A stretch of 64,000 bases of DNA from Allobosea sp. WAO (GTDB lineage: Bacteria; Pseudomonadota; Alphaproteobacteria; Rhizobiales; Beijerinckiaceae). The notes under the pieces are model-generated. The model did not search any database, had not been told where the DNA came from, and saw only the letters and a list, made by a program, of their open reading frames with translations. Positions within the stretch are counted from its first letter, which is position 1, and each line of letters starts with the position of its first letter. Below, piece by piece: positions 17,430 through 26,431 of this stretch. The stretch lies in NCBI RefSeq assembly GCF_001509835.1, contig NZ_JXTJ01000004.1, positions 372,001 through 436,000 of the forward strand, read 5' to 3'. Position numbers and translations under genes: made by a program.

Positions 17430-18398
17430 TCAGCTCGCCAGAATCGCCTCGACGATCTCCTGCACGTCGAGCGCCTCCTGAAGCGTCGCCAGCTGATGCG
17501 GCTCGCCGCGGGTCAGCCTGGCGACGCCTTCGAGCTGGCGCTTCAGCGCAACCGGCCGCGCTTCGAGCTGCGACAGTGCATCGGGCGCGCGCTGCCAGGA
17601 ACCGTCCGGCAGCCGCCGCTCGGCCAGCGACCAGTCGCAGAGCCGGACCGCCCCTTTGTCGCCTTCCAGCAACCAGATGTTGTGGTCGTCCTTGGCAGTC
17701 GTGCCGACACCGCCCGTCAGGGTCAGAGGAAGCTCGCCGGCCAGGAGCTTTGCCTCGATCGCGCGCTCCGAGCGACCAGCTTCCGGAAAGCTCGCGCGCG
17801 CTTCGAGCCCGTGCAGTGGGCCGAGCAGGCGCCGGCTCAGGAACAGGAAATGCGAGACGACCTCGCGGGTGAAGCCGCCCTGCTCGCGCCGGTCGAGCCA
17901 GCCGGCCGCATCCGCCTGCCAGGGTCGCGGCCAGCGTGCGAAAGCGACCTCGATCGAGACCTTGCGGAGCGTGCCGAGCTCGCCCTTCGCGATCCAGACC
18001 GCCAGCGTTGCGACCGCTGGCGAGGAGGCGAAGGGGAAGTTCACCGCCCCGCGCCCGCCGGCCTCGGCAACGAAGGCGCGGGCATCGGCGAGGTCGACCG
18101 CGAGCGGCTTTTCGCAGAACACGCTGCGGCCGGCGCCGAGAGCGGCACGGGCATGGCCGAGATGCGAGGCCGGCGGCGAGGCGACATAGACGCAGTCGCT
18201 GGCCGCGACCACGGCCGCTGCATCGGCCAGGGCGGGGACCTGCGGCAGCTCCCCAGCGATTCGCGCCATCGCCTCGGCCGAAGGATCCCAGATGCCGGCG
18301 GCACGGACGAGATCGGGCGACTGGTCGAGCACGGCGCGCAGCATGCGCTCGCCCATGATGCCGGCGCCGATGATGCCGATGGAAACGGGTGCGGGCAT
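17430..18398 (-). CDS. Gfo/Idh/MocA family NAD(P)-dependent oxidoreductase
   Basis: A 322-aa protein. The N-terminal Rossmann fold starts at once with IGIIGAGIMGERML (GxGxxG) and is followed by ASPPASHLGHARAAL and the family-defining CEKPLAVD (EKP) motif. The C-terminal half fits the GFO_IDH_MocA substrate domain. Members oxidise or reduce sugars, inositols or related polyols; the substrate is not readable. I start at ATG 18398 because the upstream 64 codons are Arg/Ser-rich and the Rossmann strand begins right after this Met. Confidence 0.85.
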   Translation of the reverse strand: MPAPVSIGIIGAGIMGERMLRAVLDQSPDLVRAAGIWDPSAEAMARIAGELPQVPALADAAAVVAASDCVYVASPPASHLGHARAALGAGRSVFCEKPLAVDLADARAFVAEAGGRGAVNFPFASSPAVATLAVWIAKGELGTLRKVSIEVAFARWPRPWQADAAGWLDRREQGGFTREVVSHFLFLSRRLLGPLHGLEARASFPEAGRSERAIEAKLLAGELPLTLTGGVGTTAKDDHNIWLLEGDKGAVRLCDWSLAERRLPDGSWQRAPDALSQLEARPVALKRQLEGVARLTRGEPHQLATLQEALDVQEIVEAILAS

Positions 18399-18486
18399 GG
18401 GAAGCGGCCTTGTTGCTGAAGGAGCGCACCGCATAGCAGGTGTCGTCGCGGCGAGACAGGCGGATCCGTGCGCGATCGCCTTGCCG

Positions 18487-19758
18487 TCAAGCGCGGCGAC
18501 GTATCTCCGCGGAGAGCGTCTCGACCTTGGCGATCGCACTGAACTCGACGCGGTTCCGCCCCAACGCCTTGCTGGCATAGAGCGCCGCATCGGCGCGCTG
18601 GTAGAGTTCCGGCATCAGCTCGCGGCCATCGAACGCCGTCGCTCCGATGCTGATGGTGATATGCCCCGCCGTCGGCGAGGCCGCGTGCTCGATGCCGAGT
18701 TCCTCGATCGTGGCGACCAGCCTTTCGAGCTGCGCCAGCCCTTTCTCGGGAGCGACGTCGTAGAGCAGGAGACCGAATTCCTCGCCGCCGAGGCGTCCGG
18801 CCAGGTCCATCGGCCGGCGGCCTGCCGTGGCGATCGCGCCGGCGATCAGGCGCAGCGCCTCGTCGCCGGCCTGATGGCCGTAATAGTCGTTGTAGCGTTT
18901 GAAATGATCGACATCGAGGATGGCGAAGACGATCGGAACGCCATCGCGCCGCGCCTGCTGCAAGGCCGAGGCGACATTGTCCTCGAACCCACGGCGATTT
19001 GCGATTCCGGTCAGCGGGTCCGACATCGCATGGTCGTGCAGCATCCGCCGCAGCAGGAACTGGTCGCGCTGGGCGCGCTCGCGCAGCCAGGCGCCGACGC
19101 CGCCGACGAAGACCGCGAAGAACAGCAGGATCGAGAGCCGGATATGCTCTGTGAGATGGGCGGCATCGCGCAGCATGACGAAGCCGAGCGCGGCGGTGAA
19201 CAGCGCGACGAACAGCGCGACGGCTGAGCTCTGCAGGAAGGTCAGCCCGACCGGCAGGAAGACGGCGGCGATGATGACCAGTTGGGCGATATCAGCCTGT
19301 GGTAGTCCGCGTAGCTTGAACATGTTGGCGATGAAGGTGCTGGTCGCACCGATCAGGGCGAGCACCAGCATCGAGAGCCGGTGATAGGCGCCCGGCAGGC
19401 GCTGCGTCGCCAGCATGCTGATCTGGATCAGAAGGACGCCCAGCGTCACCAGCCGCAGCGTGATCGCGAGCGGCACGTCCCGGTCGCCGGCGAGCATCGC
19501 GGCCCAGCCATCGAGCCGCGTCAGATCGAGCCCGATGAAGATCAGCCAGATGCCGAGCGCAGTGATCAGGCAGACCAAAGTGCTGGTGCGCTGGTCGGCC
19601 CGCATGTGCAGGCGGTACTCGTGCTCCAGCTTGGGCTCGAAATGCAGGCCGTCGATGCGCCACCGTGAAGCAGCGCGCTGCGGCTGCGCCTCGGCGGGCA
19701 CCTCCCGTCCGGGCGCGAAACTGTTTCGGGGGCTTTGCACGTGCGCGATCCTGGCCAC
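18487..19758 (-). CDS. Membrane-bound diguanylate cyclase (GGDEF domain)
   Basis: A 423-aa protein with a cytoplasmic N-terminus, about six transmembrane helices (residues ~60-225) and a C-terminal GGDEF domain. The active-site loop is GGEEF, preceded by DPLTGIANRRGF and FAILDVDHFKRYND, all typical of active cyclases making c-di-GMP. An RPMD inhibitory I-site lies exactly five residues before GGEEF, so product feedback is expected. No EAL domain is present. The frame opens with GTG and lacks a clear Shine-Dalgarno, so the start is approximate. Confidence 0.93.
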   Translation of the reverse strand: MARIAHVQSPRNSFAPGREVPAEAQPQRAASRWRIDGLHFEPKLEHEYRLHMRADQRTSTLVCLITALGIWLIFIGLDLTRLDGWAAMLAGDRDVPLAITLRLVTLGVLLIQISMLATQRLPGAYHRLSMLVLALIGATSTFIANMFKLRGLPQADIAQLVIIAAVFLPVGLTFLQSSAVALFVALFTAALGFVMLRDAAHLTEHIRLSILLFFAVFVGGVGAWLRERAQRDQFLLRRMLHDHAMSDPLTGIANRRGFEDNVASALQQARRDGVPIVFAILDVDHFKRYNDYYGHQAGDEALRLIAGAIATAGRRPMDLAGRLGGEEFGLLLYDVAPEKGLAQLERLVATIEELGIEHAASPTAGHITISIGATAFDGRELMPELYQRADAALYASKALGRNRVEFSAIAKVETLSAEIRRRA

Positions 19759-19890
19759 GACAAGCTAATGGGAGTTTGACGCGGCTCAACGGAAGCGGAT
19801 GCGCCCCTACAGTTTCAGCCGGGAAGGTTTCGGGCCGCTTGCGCAATTGCCGCGCATTCGAACGATCTCGCGAGAGACATCGCGCGCCGC

Positions 19891-19921
19891 TTGACCCTCC
19901 ATCAGATGGAGACGCTACGAC
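19891..19921 (+). promoter_or_regulatory. MerR-type promoter/operator with 19-bp spacer and internal dyad
   Basis: TTGACC (19891-19896) and TACGAC (19916-19921) are separated by 19 bp. Inside the spacer lies a perfect 7-1-7 inverted repeat, CTCCATCAGATGGAG (19897-19911). This is the hallmark of promoters untwisted by MerR proteins. The predicted start of transcription (about 7 nt after the -10) falls on or next to the A of the regulator's own ATG at 19928, implying autoregulation and a leaderless mRNA. Confidence 0.75.
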
Positions 19922-19927
19922 GTCCCC

Positions 19928-20842
19928 ATGACAGACCAACGCTACACCATCGGCGAGCTCTCCGGCCTCAGCGGCGTGCCGGTGCGGCGCATCCGCTTCT
20001 ATTCCGACAAGGGCCTGCTGCCGCCGTCCACCCGAACCATGGCGAACTACCGCGTCTATTCGGATGCCGATGCGGCGCGGCTCGCGCTGATCCAGGCACT
20101 GCGTGCCATGGGAGCCAGCCTCGCGGCGATCCGCGGCATCCTCGCCCGCAAGACCTCGCTCGCCGAATTGCTGGCGCTGCGCCTGTCGGCGCTCGAAGCC
20201 GAGATCGCCGGAAAGCGGCGCATCGCCGCGACCCTGCGCGCCGCACTGCGCCATCCCGAGCCCACCCCGGACGACATCAGGAGACTATGGACCATGACCA
20301 GCCTGTCCAATGCCGACATGCGCAGCCTGACCGAGCGCTTCTTCGAGGAGGTCACCGGTGACAGGATCAGCCCTGAGTGGAAGCGAGAGGCGCTCGCGGC
20401 CGGAAGCCCGGAGCTGCCGGAAGATCCCTCTCCGGAGCAGATCGACGCCTTCGCCGAGCTCAGGGCGATGCTGACGGATCCGGCCCTGATCGCCAGCGCC
20501 AAAACGGATGCCGCGACGATGTGGACCGCGGATTTCGATCCAGCCGCCTATCATGCCGCCGCCGAGCGGATACTCGCCGCCATCCGCCTGGCCATGGCGA
20601 AGGGCGAGGCTCCGGACTCGCAGAGCGGCCAGGCCATCGCCCGTGACTGGCTGGACGCCTCGGCGAAGGCGATGAAGCGCGCGCCGGACGCGAACTTTCG
20701 CGACTGGCATCTCGACCAGTATCGCCGCCATCACGACCGATCGCTGCGCTATCAGCAGTTGCTCGCCATCCTGCGCGGCGAAGACGCGCCCGGGCGCGAA
20801 TGGTGGTGGATCAACGAGGCGCTGGCGGCGCTCGCGCTTTAG
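19928..20842 (+). CDS. MerR family transcriptional regulator with large C-terminal domain
   Basis: A 304-aa regulator. Residues 5-75 form the MerR winged helix-turn-helix (YTIGELSGLSGVPVRRIRFYSDKGLLPP, then NYRVY), followed by the dimerisation helix (~80-110). The remaining ~190 residues form an all-helical effector domain, in the size class of TipAS-like multidrug-binding MerR proteins, though I cannot assign it firmly. The promoter just upstream has the 19-bp spacer and dyad of MerR targets. No Shine-Dalgarno precedes the ATG, in line with leaderless translation. Confidence 0.88.
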   Translation: MTDQRYTIGELSGLSGVPVRRIRFYSDKGLLPPSTRTMANYRVYSDADAARLALIQALRAMGASLAAIRGILARKTSLAELLALRLSALEAEIAGKRRIAATLRAALRHPEPTPDDIRRLWTMTSLSNADMRSLTERFFEEVTGDRISPEWKREALAAGSPELPEDPSPEQIDAFAELRAMLTDPALIASAKTDAATMWTADFDPAAYHAAAERILAAIRLAMAKGEAPDSQSGQAIARDWLDASAKAMKRAPDANFRDWHLDQYRRHHDRSLRYQQLLAILRGEDAPGREWWWINEALAALAL

Positions 20843-20935
20843 GCGCACGGGCGGCCGGCCCCGCAGCCGCTTCCGTCGCGTCGCCGCGCTGGCTATCACT
20901 GCGCCCGATTCCGTCTTAGGGAACGAGGTGCCGCC

Positions 20936-21619
20936 GTGGATATCTTCGACAGGCTGAAAGTCGCAGCCGCAGCAGACTGGGCCGCCTATGTCGAGCATGA
21001 TTTCCTGCGGCAGATGGGCGACGGCTCGCTGCCGCAAGCGGCGTTCCGGACCTATCTCGCCCAGGACTATCTCTTCCTGATCCAATTCGCGCGCGCCTAT
21101 GCGCTCGCGACCTATAAGAGCCGCACGCTCGCCGACATGCGGGCGGCCAAGGCCGGTCTCTCGGCGATCCTCGATCTCGAAATGGACCTGCACATCCGCC
21201 TCTGCAGTCGCTGGGGCCTGTCGCCGGCCGATCTCGAAGCGGCGCCCGAGCACCAGGCGACGGTCGCCTACACCCGCTATGTGCTCGATTGCGGCCAGTC
21301 CGGCGACCTGCTCGACCTGCATGTCGCGCTGGCACCCTGCGTCATCGGCTATGCCGAGATCGGCGCTCGGCTTGCCGCCGAAATCGGCCCGGCGCTCGAA
21401 AGCCACCCTTATCGCGAATGGATCGGCGAATATGCCGACGAAGCCTTCCAGAACGTCGCCCGCGATGCCCGCCGCCATCTCGACGAACTCGCCGCCCGCG
21501 CCATGACCGAACGGCGCTTCGCCGACCTCGCCGCCCTGTTCGGCAAGGCCTCGCGGCTGGAAGCCGACTTCTGGCAGATGGGGCTGGACGAAGTGGGAGC
21601 CTTCGCTCAGGCTCGCTGA
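20936..21619 (+). CDS. tenA: TenA family thiaminase II / aminopyrimidine aminohydrolase
   Basis: A 227-aa TenA protein that hydrolyses aminopyrimidine thiamine breakdown products for salvage of the HMP moiety. Asp44 (LAQDYLFL) and the nucleophile Cys135 (ALAPCVIGY) fall at the same positions as in Bacillus subtilis TenA, and the late Glu lies in ASRLEADFW. It starts with GTG 20936, preceded by GAGG at 7 nt. It stands alone, without other thiamine genes nearby, and no THI-box riboswitch is visible upstream. Confidence 0.93.
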   Translation: MDIFDRLKVAAAADWAAYVEHDFLRQMGDGSLPQAAFRTYLAQDYLFLIQFARAYALATYKSRTLADMRAAKAGLSAILDLEMDLHIRLCSRWGLSPADLEAAPEHQATVAYTRYVLDCGQSGDLLDLHVALAPCVIGYAEIGARLAAEIGPALESHPYREWIGEYADEAFQNVARDARRHLDELAARAMTERRFADLAALFGKASRLEADFWQMGLDEVGAFAQAR

Positions 21620-21631
21620 GAGGCAGGCAGG

Positions 21632-21659
21632 GGCGAGGCGCTGCAACCGCCCCTCGCCC
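21632..21659 (+). terminator. Hairpin after tenA
   Basis: An 8-bp inverted repeat, GGGCGAGG (21632-21639) with CCTCGCCC (21652-21659), starts 12 nt after the tenA stop. There is no T run, so termination efficiency is doubtful; an alternative pairing AGGGGCG/CGCCCCT overlaps it. Confidence 0.45.
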
Positions 21660-22070
21660 ATAAGCAAGACGGTCACGCCGCGCGGATGACGCGTGCGGCT
21701 CGCTGCGCCGCTCTCGCTGCGGCAGCAGGCCAATGTCGTAGCGTCATGGACAGGCTCGCCCCGCCTATTTCTACGCGCGCAACGTTTTCCCGCCGATGAT
21801 CGCTGCCGCCCCCTCTTTCACCATACGGGCCGGCACGTGGTTCTGCAGAACTCGTCTCGGCAGAAGCCCAGCTTTACCGCGCCCTTCAGCTTTCCCGAAT
21901 CTGCTCAGAGCAAATCCGTCGCCGCGCCCCAAAAGCAGACCCTGAGCAATGTTCGCGATCTTGGCAGCAAGGCGTCGTGTGCTACCTTTCCCTTAGAGCG
22001 GATAAAAAAGCCGCCTTCGGCCTCGCCGTTGAAACCTTCGGCGTGGTCAGACACGAAGGGAGGAGATTCG
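21660..22070 (+). promoter_or_regulatory. Upstream region of the large catabolic block, candidate promoter
   Basis: No gene is supported in these ~410 bases. A TTGGCA (21961-21966) and TACCTT (21983-21988) pair with 16-bp spacing lies ~85 nt before the substrate-binding protein gene and is the best promoter candidate. A strong AGGGAGGAG ribosome binding site precedes ATG 22071. The open frame running through this region from 21693 has a low-complexity translation and is not used. Confidence 0.35.
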
Positions 22071-23321
22071 ATGCGCAAGGTGCTTTTGACCGCCGTCGCG
22101 GTCTGTAGTCTCGTCGCAGCCTCTTCGGTTGCCGGCGCCCAGGAAAAACTCAAGATCGGCATGATGGCGACGCTGTCGGGCGCATTGACGTCCGGCGGCG
22201 AGGATGGCGTGCGCGGCGTCCAGGTGGCGCTGAAGCAGCTCGGCAACAAGATCGCCGGTCGGGAAGTCGAGTTGATCATCGCCACCACCGATGCCAGCCC
22301 GGATTCCGCGCTGAGGGCCGCGCGCAAGCTCGTCGAACAGGACAAGGTCCAGGTCATCGTCGGGCCGCTCTCGGGCTCCGAGGGTATCGCCATCCGCGAC
22401 TATTCGAAGACCGTTCCGAACGTGACCGTCGTCGACGGCTCCTCGGGCGCACTCGAGACCACTTACGTCAATCCGTCGCCGAACTATTTCCGCTTCAACA
22501 GCAACGGCGCGATGTGGATGGCCGGGCTCGGCGACTACGTCTTCAAGGACAAGGGCTACAAGAAGGTCGCGGTGATCGCGGAGGATTATTCCTTCCCCTA
22601 CACGCAGGTCTTCGGCTTCGCGCTCGGCTATTGCGGCGCCGGCGGGCAGATCACCCAGCGCCAATGGGTACCGCTCGGCACCAAGGATTTCGGCTCGGTC
22701 ATCGCCAATATTCCCGATGATGTCGATGCGGTCTTCCTCGGTCTCGGCGGCGGCGACGCGGTCAACTTTCTGAACCAGTACAGCCAGACCGGCGGCAACG
22801 CGAAGTTCGTCGGCGGCTCGATCATGGTCGACCAGACCGTGCTCTCCTCGCGCGGCGCGGCCAAGAAGCTCCTCGTCGGCACGCCGTCCTCCGGCGGCGT
22901 CGCGGATGCCTGGGACGACCCGCGCTGGAAGGCCTGGGTCAAGGCCTATCAGGACGCCTTCCCGGCTGACAAGCGCTTCGCCAGCCCATCCCTCTTCGCG
23001 ACCAACTACTACAACGCCTTCACCGCGCTCGCGACAGCGCTGGGCAAGGTCAATGCCGATCTCTCGGACGGCGGCGCGAAGTTGCGGGCAGAACTGGCCA
23101 AGGTCGAGCTCGATGCGCCCAACGGCAAGATCAAGCTCGACGACGACCGTCAGGCGATCGCGACGACCTTCATTACCGAGGTGGCGGAACTGCCGAACGG
23201 CGAACTCACCAACAAGTTCGTCCGCACGGTTCCGAACGTGAACAAGACGATGGGCCTGTCCCCCGAAGCCTTCAAGGCGGTGGGCCTGCCTTCGCGCACC
23301 AACCCGGAATGCAAGAAATAG
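22071..23321 (+). CDS. Branched-chain-amino-acid-type ABC transporter substrate-binding protein
   Basis: A 416-aa periplasmic binding protein (Peripla_BP_6/LivK type) with signal peptide MRKVLLTAVAVCSLVAA ending near AGAQ. The mature part opens with KIGMMATLSGALTSGGEDGVRG, the ligand-binding P-loop-like segment of this family. It delivers a ligand to the LivH/LivM-like permeases encoded further on. Family ligands include branched-chain amino acids, amides, urea and aromatic acids; the molybdenum hydroxylase downstream suggests a heterocyclic or aromatic ligand (inference). ATG 22071 has the AGGGAGGAG ribosome site. A hairpin follows the stop. Confidence 0.92.
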   Translation: MRKVLLTAVAVCSLVAASSVAGAQEKLKIGMMATLSGALTSGGEDGVRGVQVALKQLGNKIAGREVELIIATTDASPDSALRAARKLVEQDKVQVIVGPLSGSEGIAIRDYSKTVPNVTVVDGSSGALETTYVNPSPNYFRFNSNGAMWMAGLGDYVFKDKGYKKVAVIAEDYSFPYTQVFGFALGYCGAGGQITQRQWVPLGTKDFGSVIANIPDDVDAVFLGLGGGDAVNFLNQYSQTGGNAKFVGGSIMVDQTVLSSRGAAKKLLVGTPSSGGVADAWDDPRWKAWVKAYQDAFPADKRFASPSLFATNYYNAFTALATALGKVNADLSDGGAKLRAELAKVELDAPNGKIKLDDDRQAIATTFITEVAELPNGELTNKFVRTVPNVNKTMGLSPEAFKAVGLPSRTNPECKK

Positions 23322-23339
23322 ACGCCTGACGAAGACTGC

Positions 23340-23375
23340 CGAAGGGGGAGTTACGCGAGATGCGCGCCCCCTTCG
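23340..23375 (+). terminator. Hairpin between binding-protein gene and AraC gene
   Basis: Perfect 9-bp stem, CGAAGGGGG (23340-23348) with CCCCCTTCG (23367-23375), loop 18 nt. It lacks a U-tract. It may act as a partial terminator or 3' stabiliser that raises binding protein output over the permease genes. Confidence 0.55.
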
Positions 23376-23485
23376 TCCCTGTGACGTCCCGGTGCCGCCG
23401 CCTGCGATGATCTGCGCAGGCGACGGATGGCGGCTGGCCTGACGAGGCCAATGTCGCGCCGCCGGACTTGTTTTCGAGAGGAACC

Positions 23486-24340
23486 ATGAGTCGCGCAGTC
23501 GCGGTCTGCCACGGTCCGTTCGGCCGGGTTTCGATCTACGATCTCGACCGGCCCCTGGTGCTGCACGCCCATCGCGAGGCCCATCTGATCTTCTTCCTGG
23601 AGGGATCGCGTGGCCTCGTGACCGTCGGCAGCCGTTCGACGCGCGTCGACCCCTTCATGGGTGTCGCGATCAATCCGTGGGAACCGCACAATTTCCAGCC
23701 GGAGAGCAAGGGCTGCTTCGGCCTCTTCCTCGTCGTCTATCTCAGGCCGGAATGGCTGGCCGCCCAGGGCATGTCTCCCTTCGGGGGATCGTTCTTTCCG
23801 TCATCGGAGCTGGTCGTGACCCGCGAGCTCGCCGCCTGGCGCGACAAGATCGTCGAGATGCTGCTCTGCTCGCGCCGGGACCTTAATCTCGGGCCGGTGC
23901 TGATGGCGCTGGCACAGGCCTCCAGCGAGCCGATCGAGCCGACGCTGGCCTCTTCCTTCGCTCATCTCGCGCCGGAAGGCGCGCTCGATCGCCGGGTATT
24001 GCGAGCCTGCCGGCTGCTCGAAGATCACCCGAGCTATGACGGCGCGCTCGAGCGCGTGGCCCGGGAAGCCGGGCTGTCGCGGGCGCATTTCTTCAAGCTG
24101 TTCCGCCAGCAGGTCGGCGTGACGCCGACGGTCTTCTCGAACACCGTCCGCCTCGATGCGGCGCTCGACCGGCTGGTCTTCTCGCAGGACCCGGTGACGC
24201 GGATCGGCAACGGTCTCGGCTTCTCCTGCCAGAGCGTCTTCACCCGCTTCTTCACCGCCCATATGGGCATGGCGCCGCGCGATTATCGCCGCGTGCTGCG
24301 CACGGTCGGCCCGGCGCCCATGCAGGCGGCCCATGTCTGA
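23486..24340 (+). CDS. AraC family transcriptional regulator
   Basis: A 284-aa regulator with an N-terminal cupin-like sensing domain (LHAHREAHLIFFLEG, then INPWEPHNF) and a C-terminal AraC double helix-turn-helix (~185-280; DGALERVAREAGLSRAHFFKLFRQQVGVTP, split here only for description, then GFSCQSVFTRFF). It is embedded in the block and overlaps the first permease gene by 8 nt, so it is co-expressed with the transporter and likely controls the block in response to the imported substrate. ATG 23486 follows GAGAGGA; an upstream in-frame TTG is less likely. Confidence 0.9.
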   Translation: MSRAVAVCHGPFGRVSIYDLDRPLVLHAHREAHLIFFLEGSRGLVTVGSRSTRVDPFMGVAINPWEPHNFQPESKGCFGLFLVVYLRPEWLAAQGMSPFGGSFFPSSELVVTRELAAWRDKIVEMLLCSRRDLNLGPVLMALAQASSEPIEPTLASSFAHLAPEGALDRRVLRACRLLEDHPSYDGALERVAREAGLSRAHFFKLFRQQVGVTPTVFSNTVRLDAALDRLVFSQDPVTRIGNGLGFSCQSVFTRFFTAHMGMAPRDYRRVLRTVGPAPMQAAHV

Positions 24341-25343
24341 CTTCGTCGCGCGCCGCCCGATCTGGTCGCTGGTGATCATCTTCGCGGTCGGCATCCTCGC
24401 CTGGCTGATCTTCTCGGTCTGGACGCCGGGGATGGAAGCGATGCTCGGCCGCAAGCGCGTCTTCCTGAGCGCGCTGTTCAACGGCATCACGCTCGGCGCG
24501 CTCTATTTCCTGGTCGCCAGCGGCTTCACCCTGATCTTCGGGCTGATGCGCAACGTCAATCTCGCCCATGGCTCGCTCTATCTGTTCGGCGGCTATCTCG
24601 GCTACAGCGTCGGCCATCTCACCGGTTCCTGGCTGCTGGCGCTCCTGGCAGCCTTCATCGTCGTCGGCATTGTCGGCGTGCTGATGCAGGTGCTGCTTTT
24701 CCGCTGGATGGAGGGCCAGGACCTGCGCCAGACGCTGGTGACCATCGGCCTCTCGATCATCTTCGCCGACCTCCTTTTGTGGAACTATGGCGGCGACACC
24801 TTCCAGGTGACGACGCCGGACTGGCTTTCCGGCCCGGTCCAGCTGCCCTTCGTCGTGGCGCTGCGCGGCAATGGCGACCCCGTGATGATGACCTATCCGC
24901 TGGTGCGCCTCGCGATCCTGGTCGGGGCGATCATCGTCGGTGTCCTGATGTGGCTTGCGCTCAACCGGACGCGGGTCGGCATGCTGGTGCGCGCCGGCGT
25001 CGACGATCGCGACATGCTCTCGGCGACGGGCGTGCGCGTGCAGCTCGTCTTCGTGATGATCTTTGCGTTCGGCGCCGGGCTAGCAGGGCTCGCCGGCGTC
25101 ATCGGCGGCACCTTCCAGTCGCTGCAGCCGGGCGAGGACACCAAGATCCTGCTGTCGTCGCTCGTCGTCGTCATCGTCGGCGGCATGGGCTCGATCCCCG
25201 GCGCGGCGATCGGCGCGCTGATCGTCGGTCTCGCCGAGCAGTTCGGCTCGGTCTACATGCCGACCTATGCGGTGATGCTGACCTTCGTCATCATGGTGGC
25301 GGTCCTGGCGGTGCGGCCGCAGGGCCTGGCGGCGAGGCGTTGA
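24333..25343 (+). CDS. Branched-chain-type ABC transporter permease (LivH-like)
   Basis: A 336-aa integral membrane protein with eight or so transmembrane helices. The BPD_transp_2 signature is visible in LNGITLGALYFLVASGFTLIFG-like sequence near residue 50 (FNGITLGALYFLVASGF) and in the late cytoplasmic loop GMGSIPGAAIGALIVGLAEQ that contacts the ATPase. It begins inside the AraC gene and ends 2 nt before the LivM-like gene, so the transporter is translated as a unit. Confidence 0.92.
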   Translation: MSDFVARRPIWSLVIIFAVGILAWLIFSVWTPGMEAMLGRKRVFLSALFNGITLGALYFLVASGFTLIFGLMRNVNLAHGSLYLFGGYLGYSVGHLTGSWLLALLAAFIVVGIVGVLMQVLLFRWMEGQDLRQTLVTIGLSIIFADLLLWNYGGDTFQVTTPDWLSGPVQLPFVVALRGNGDPVMMTYPLVRLAILVGAIIVGVLMWLALNRTRVGMLVRAGVDDRDMLSATGVRVQLVFVMIFAFGAGLAGLAGVIGGTFQSLQPGEDTKILLSSLVVVIVGGMGSIPGAAIGALIVGLAEQFGSVYMPTYAVMLTFVIMVAVLAVRPQGLAARR

Positions 25344-25345
25344 GC

Positions 25346-26431
25346 ATGGCGATCGCCGATCTCAACCTCGAGCAGCGCGCCCGTACCCGGGAGGGTTTTC
25401 CGGCCTGGCTGGCGCGCCGCGGCACGGCGTTCTGGGTCGTGGCGGTGCTGCTGCTGGTGATGCCCGCGATCGCGAGCCCCTTCTGGCTCGTCCAGATCTT
25501 CGCCTATTCGATGATCCTCGGCCTCGTCGCGCTCGGCCTGATGTTCCTCGCCGGCTATGGCGGCATCGTCAGCCTCGCGCAGATGACGGTGGCGGCCTGC
25601 GCCGGCTATCTCGTCGCGATCCTCGGCGACAGCGCGATCTCGCAGATCAGCCTGCATTGGCCCTGGTGGATGGCGGCGCCGGTCGCGATCCTGGTCGCGA
25701 CCTTGTTCGGCACGCTCAGCGGCGCGCTTTCGGTGCGGACCGAGGGCATCTACACGATCATGATCACGCTCGCGATCGCCTCGGCCTTCTATTACCTCGC
25801 GCTGCAGAACTACACGATCTTCAACGGCTTCAGCGGCTTCAACGGTATCAAGCCACCGGTCTTCCTCGGCGTCGACTGGGGCCAGAACCTGCCCTTCTAC
25901 TACCTCACGCTCGCCTGTTCCGCTTTGGCCTATGGCGCGGTGATCTATGTCTCGCGGGCGCCCTTCGGCCTCGCCTTGCAGGGGACGCGCGACAATCCGC
26001 GCCGCATGGCCGCCCTCGGCTTCGACGTCGTCGCGCATCGCATCGCGGCCTACGCCTTCGCCTCGTTCATCGCCGCCTGCGCCGGCGTATTGCTGGTCTG
26101 GTATCAGCGCCAGATCTCGCCCGGCACAGCCGGGGTCGGCCCCGTCGTCGACATGTTGATCATCGCTGTCGTCGGCGGCCTCAGCCGCCCGATCGGCCCG
26201 TTCATCGGCGCGCTGGTCTATGTGCTGCTGCGGACCTTCTCGCTCGACATGCTGGAGGGGGTCGGCCTCGACGGCAAGCGCTACCAGCTGCTGATCGGCC
26301 TCGGCTTCCTTGTCATCGTGCTGTTCTCGCCCGACGGGCTGATCGGCATCTGGCAGCGCCTGCGCGAGCGCTATCGCAAGGGCAGCGAGGCCCGCGAGGC
26401 CGGCATGCGCATCGGCGGGGGCTCGCCATGA
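25346..26431 (+). CDS. Branched-chain-type ABC transporter permease (LivM-like)
   Basis: A 361-aa second permease subunit. It has the LivM hallmarks FLAGYGGIVSLAQMT near residue 70 and VVGGLSRPIGPFIGALVYVLL in the C-terminal coupling loop. ATG 25346 lies 2 nt after the LivH-like stop; the frame is open much further upstream but that part overlaps LivH and is not coding. It pairs with the LivH-like subunit to form the pore. The last codon overlaps the ATPase start (ATGA). Confidence 0.92.
   Translation: MAIADLNLEQRARTREGFPAWLARRGTAFWVVAVLLLVMPAIASPFWLVQIFAYSMILGLVALGLMFLAGYGGIVSLAQMTVAACAGYLVAILGDSAISQISLHWPWWMAAPVAILVATLFGTLSGALSVRTEGIYTIMITLAIASAFYYLALQNYTIFNGFSGFNGIKPPVFLGVDWGQNLPFYYLTLACSALAYGAVIYVSRAPFGLALQGTRDNPRRMAALGFDVVAHRIAAYAFASFIAACAGVLLVWYQRQISPGTAGVGPVVDMLIIAVVGGLSRPIGPFIGALVYVLLRTFSLDMLEGVGLDGKRYQLLIGLGFLVIVLFSPDGLIGIWQRLRERYRKGSEAREAGMRIGGGSP

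Noticed and set aside
21612..21625. GCTGAGA near the tenA stop looks like part of a THI-box (TPP riboswitch)
   Set aside because: Only the heptamer is present; the paired P2-P5 elements and the other conserved blocks are missing, and it lies after, not before, the thiamine gene.
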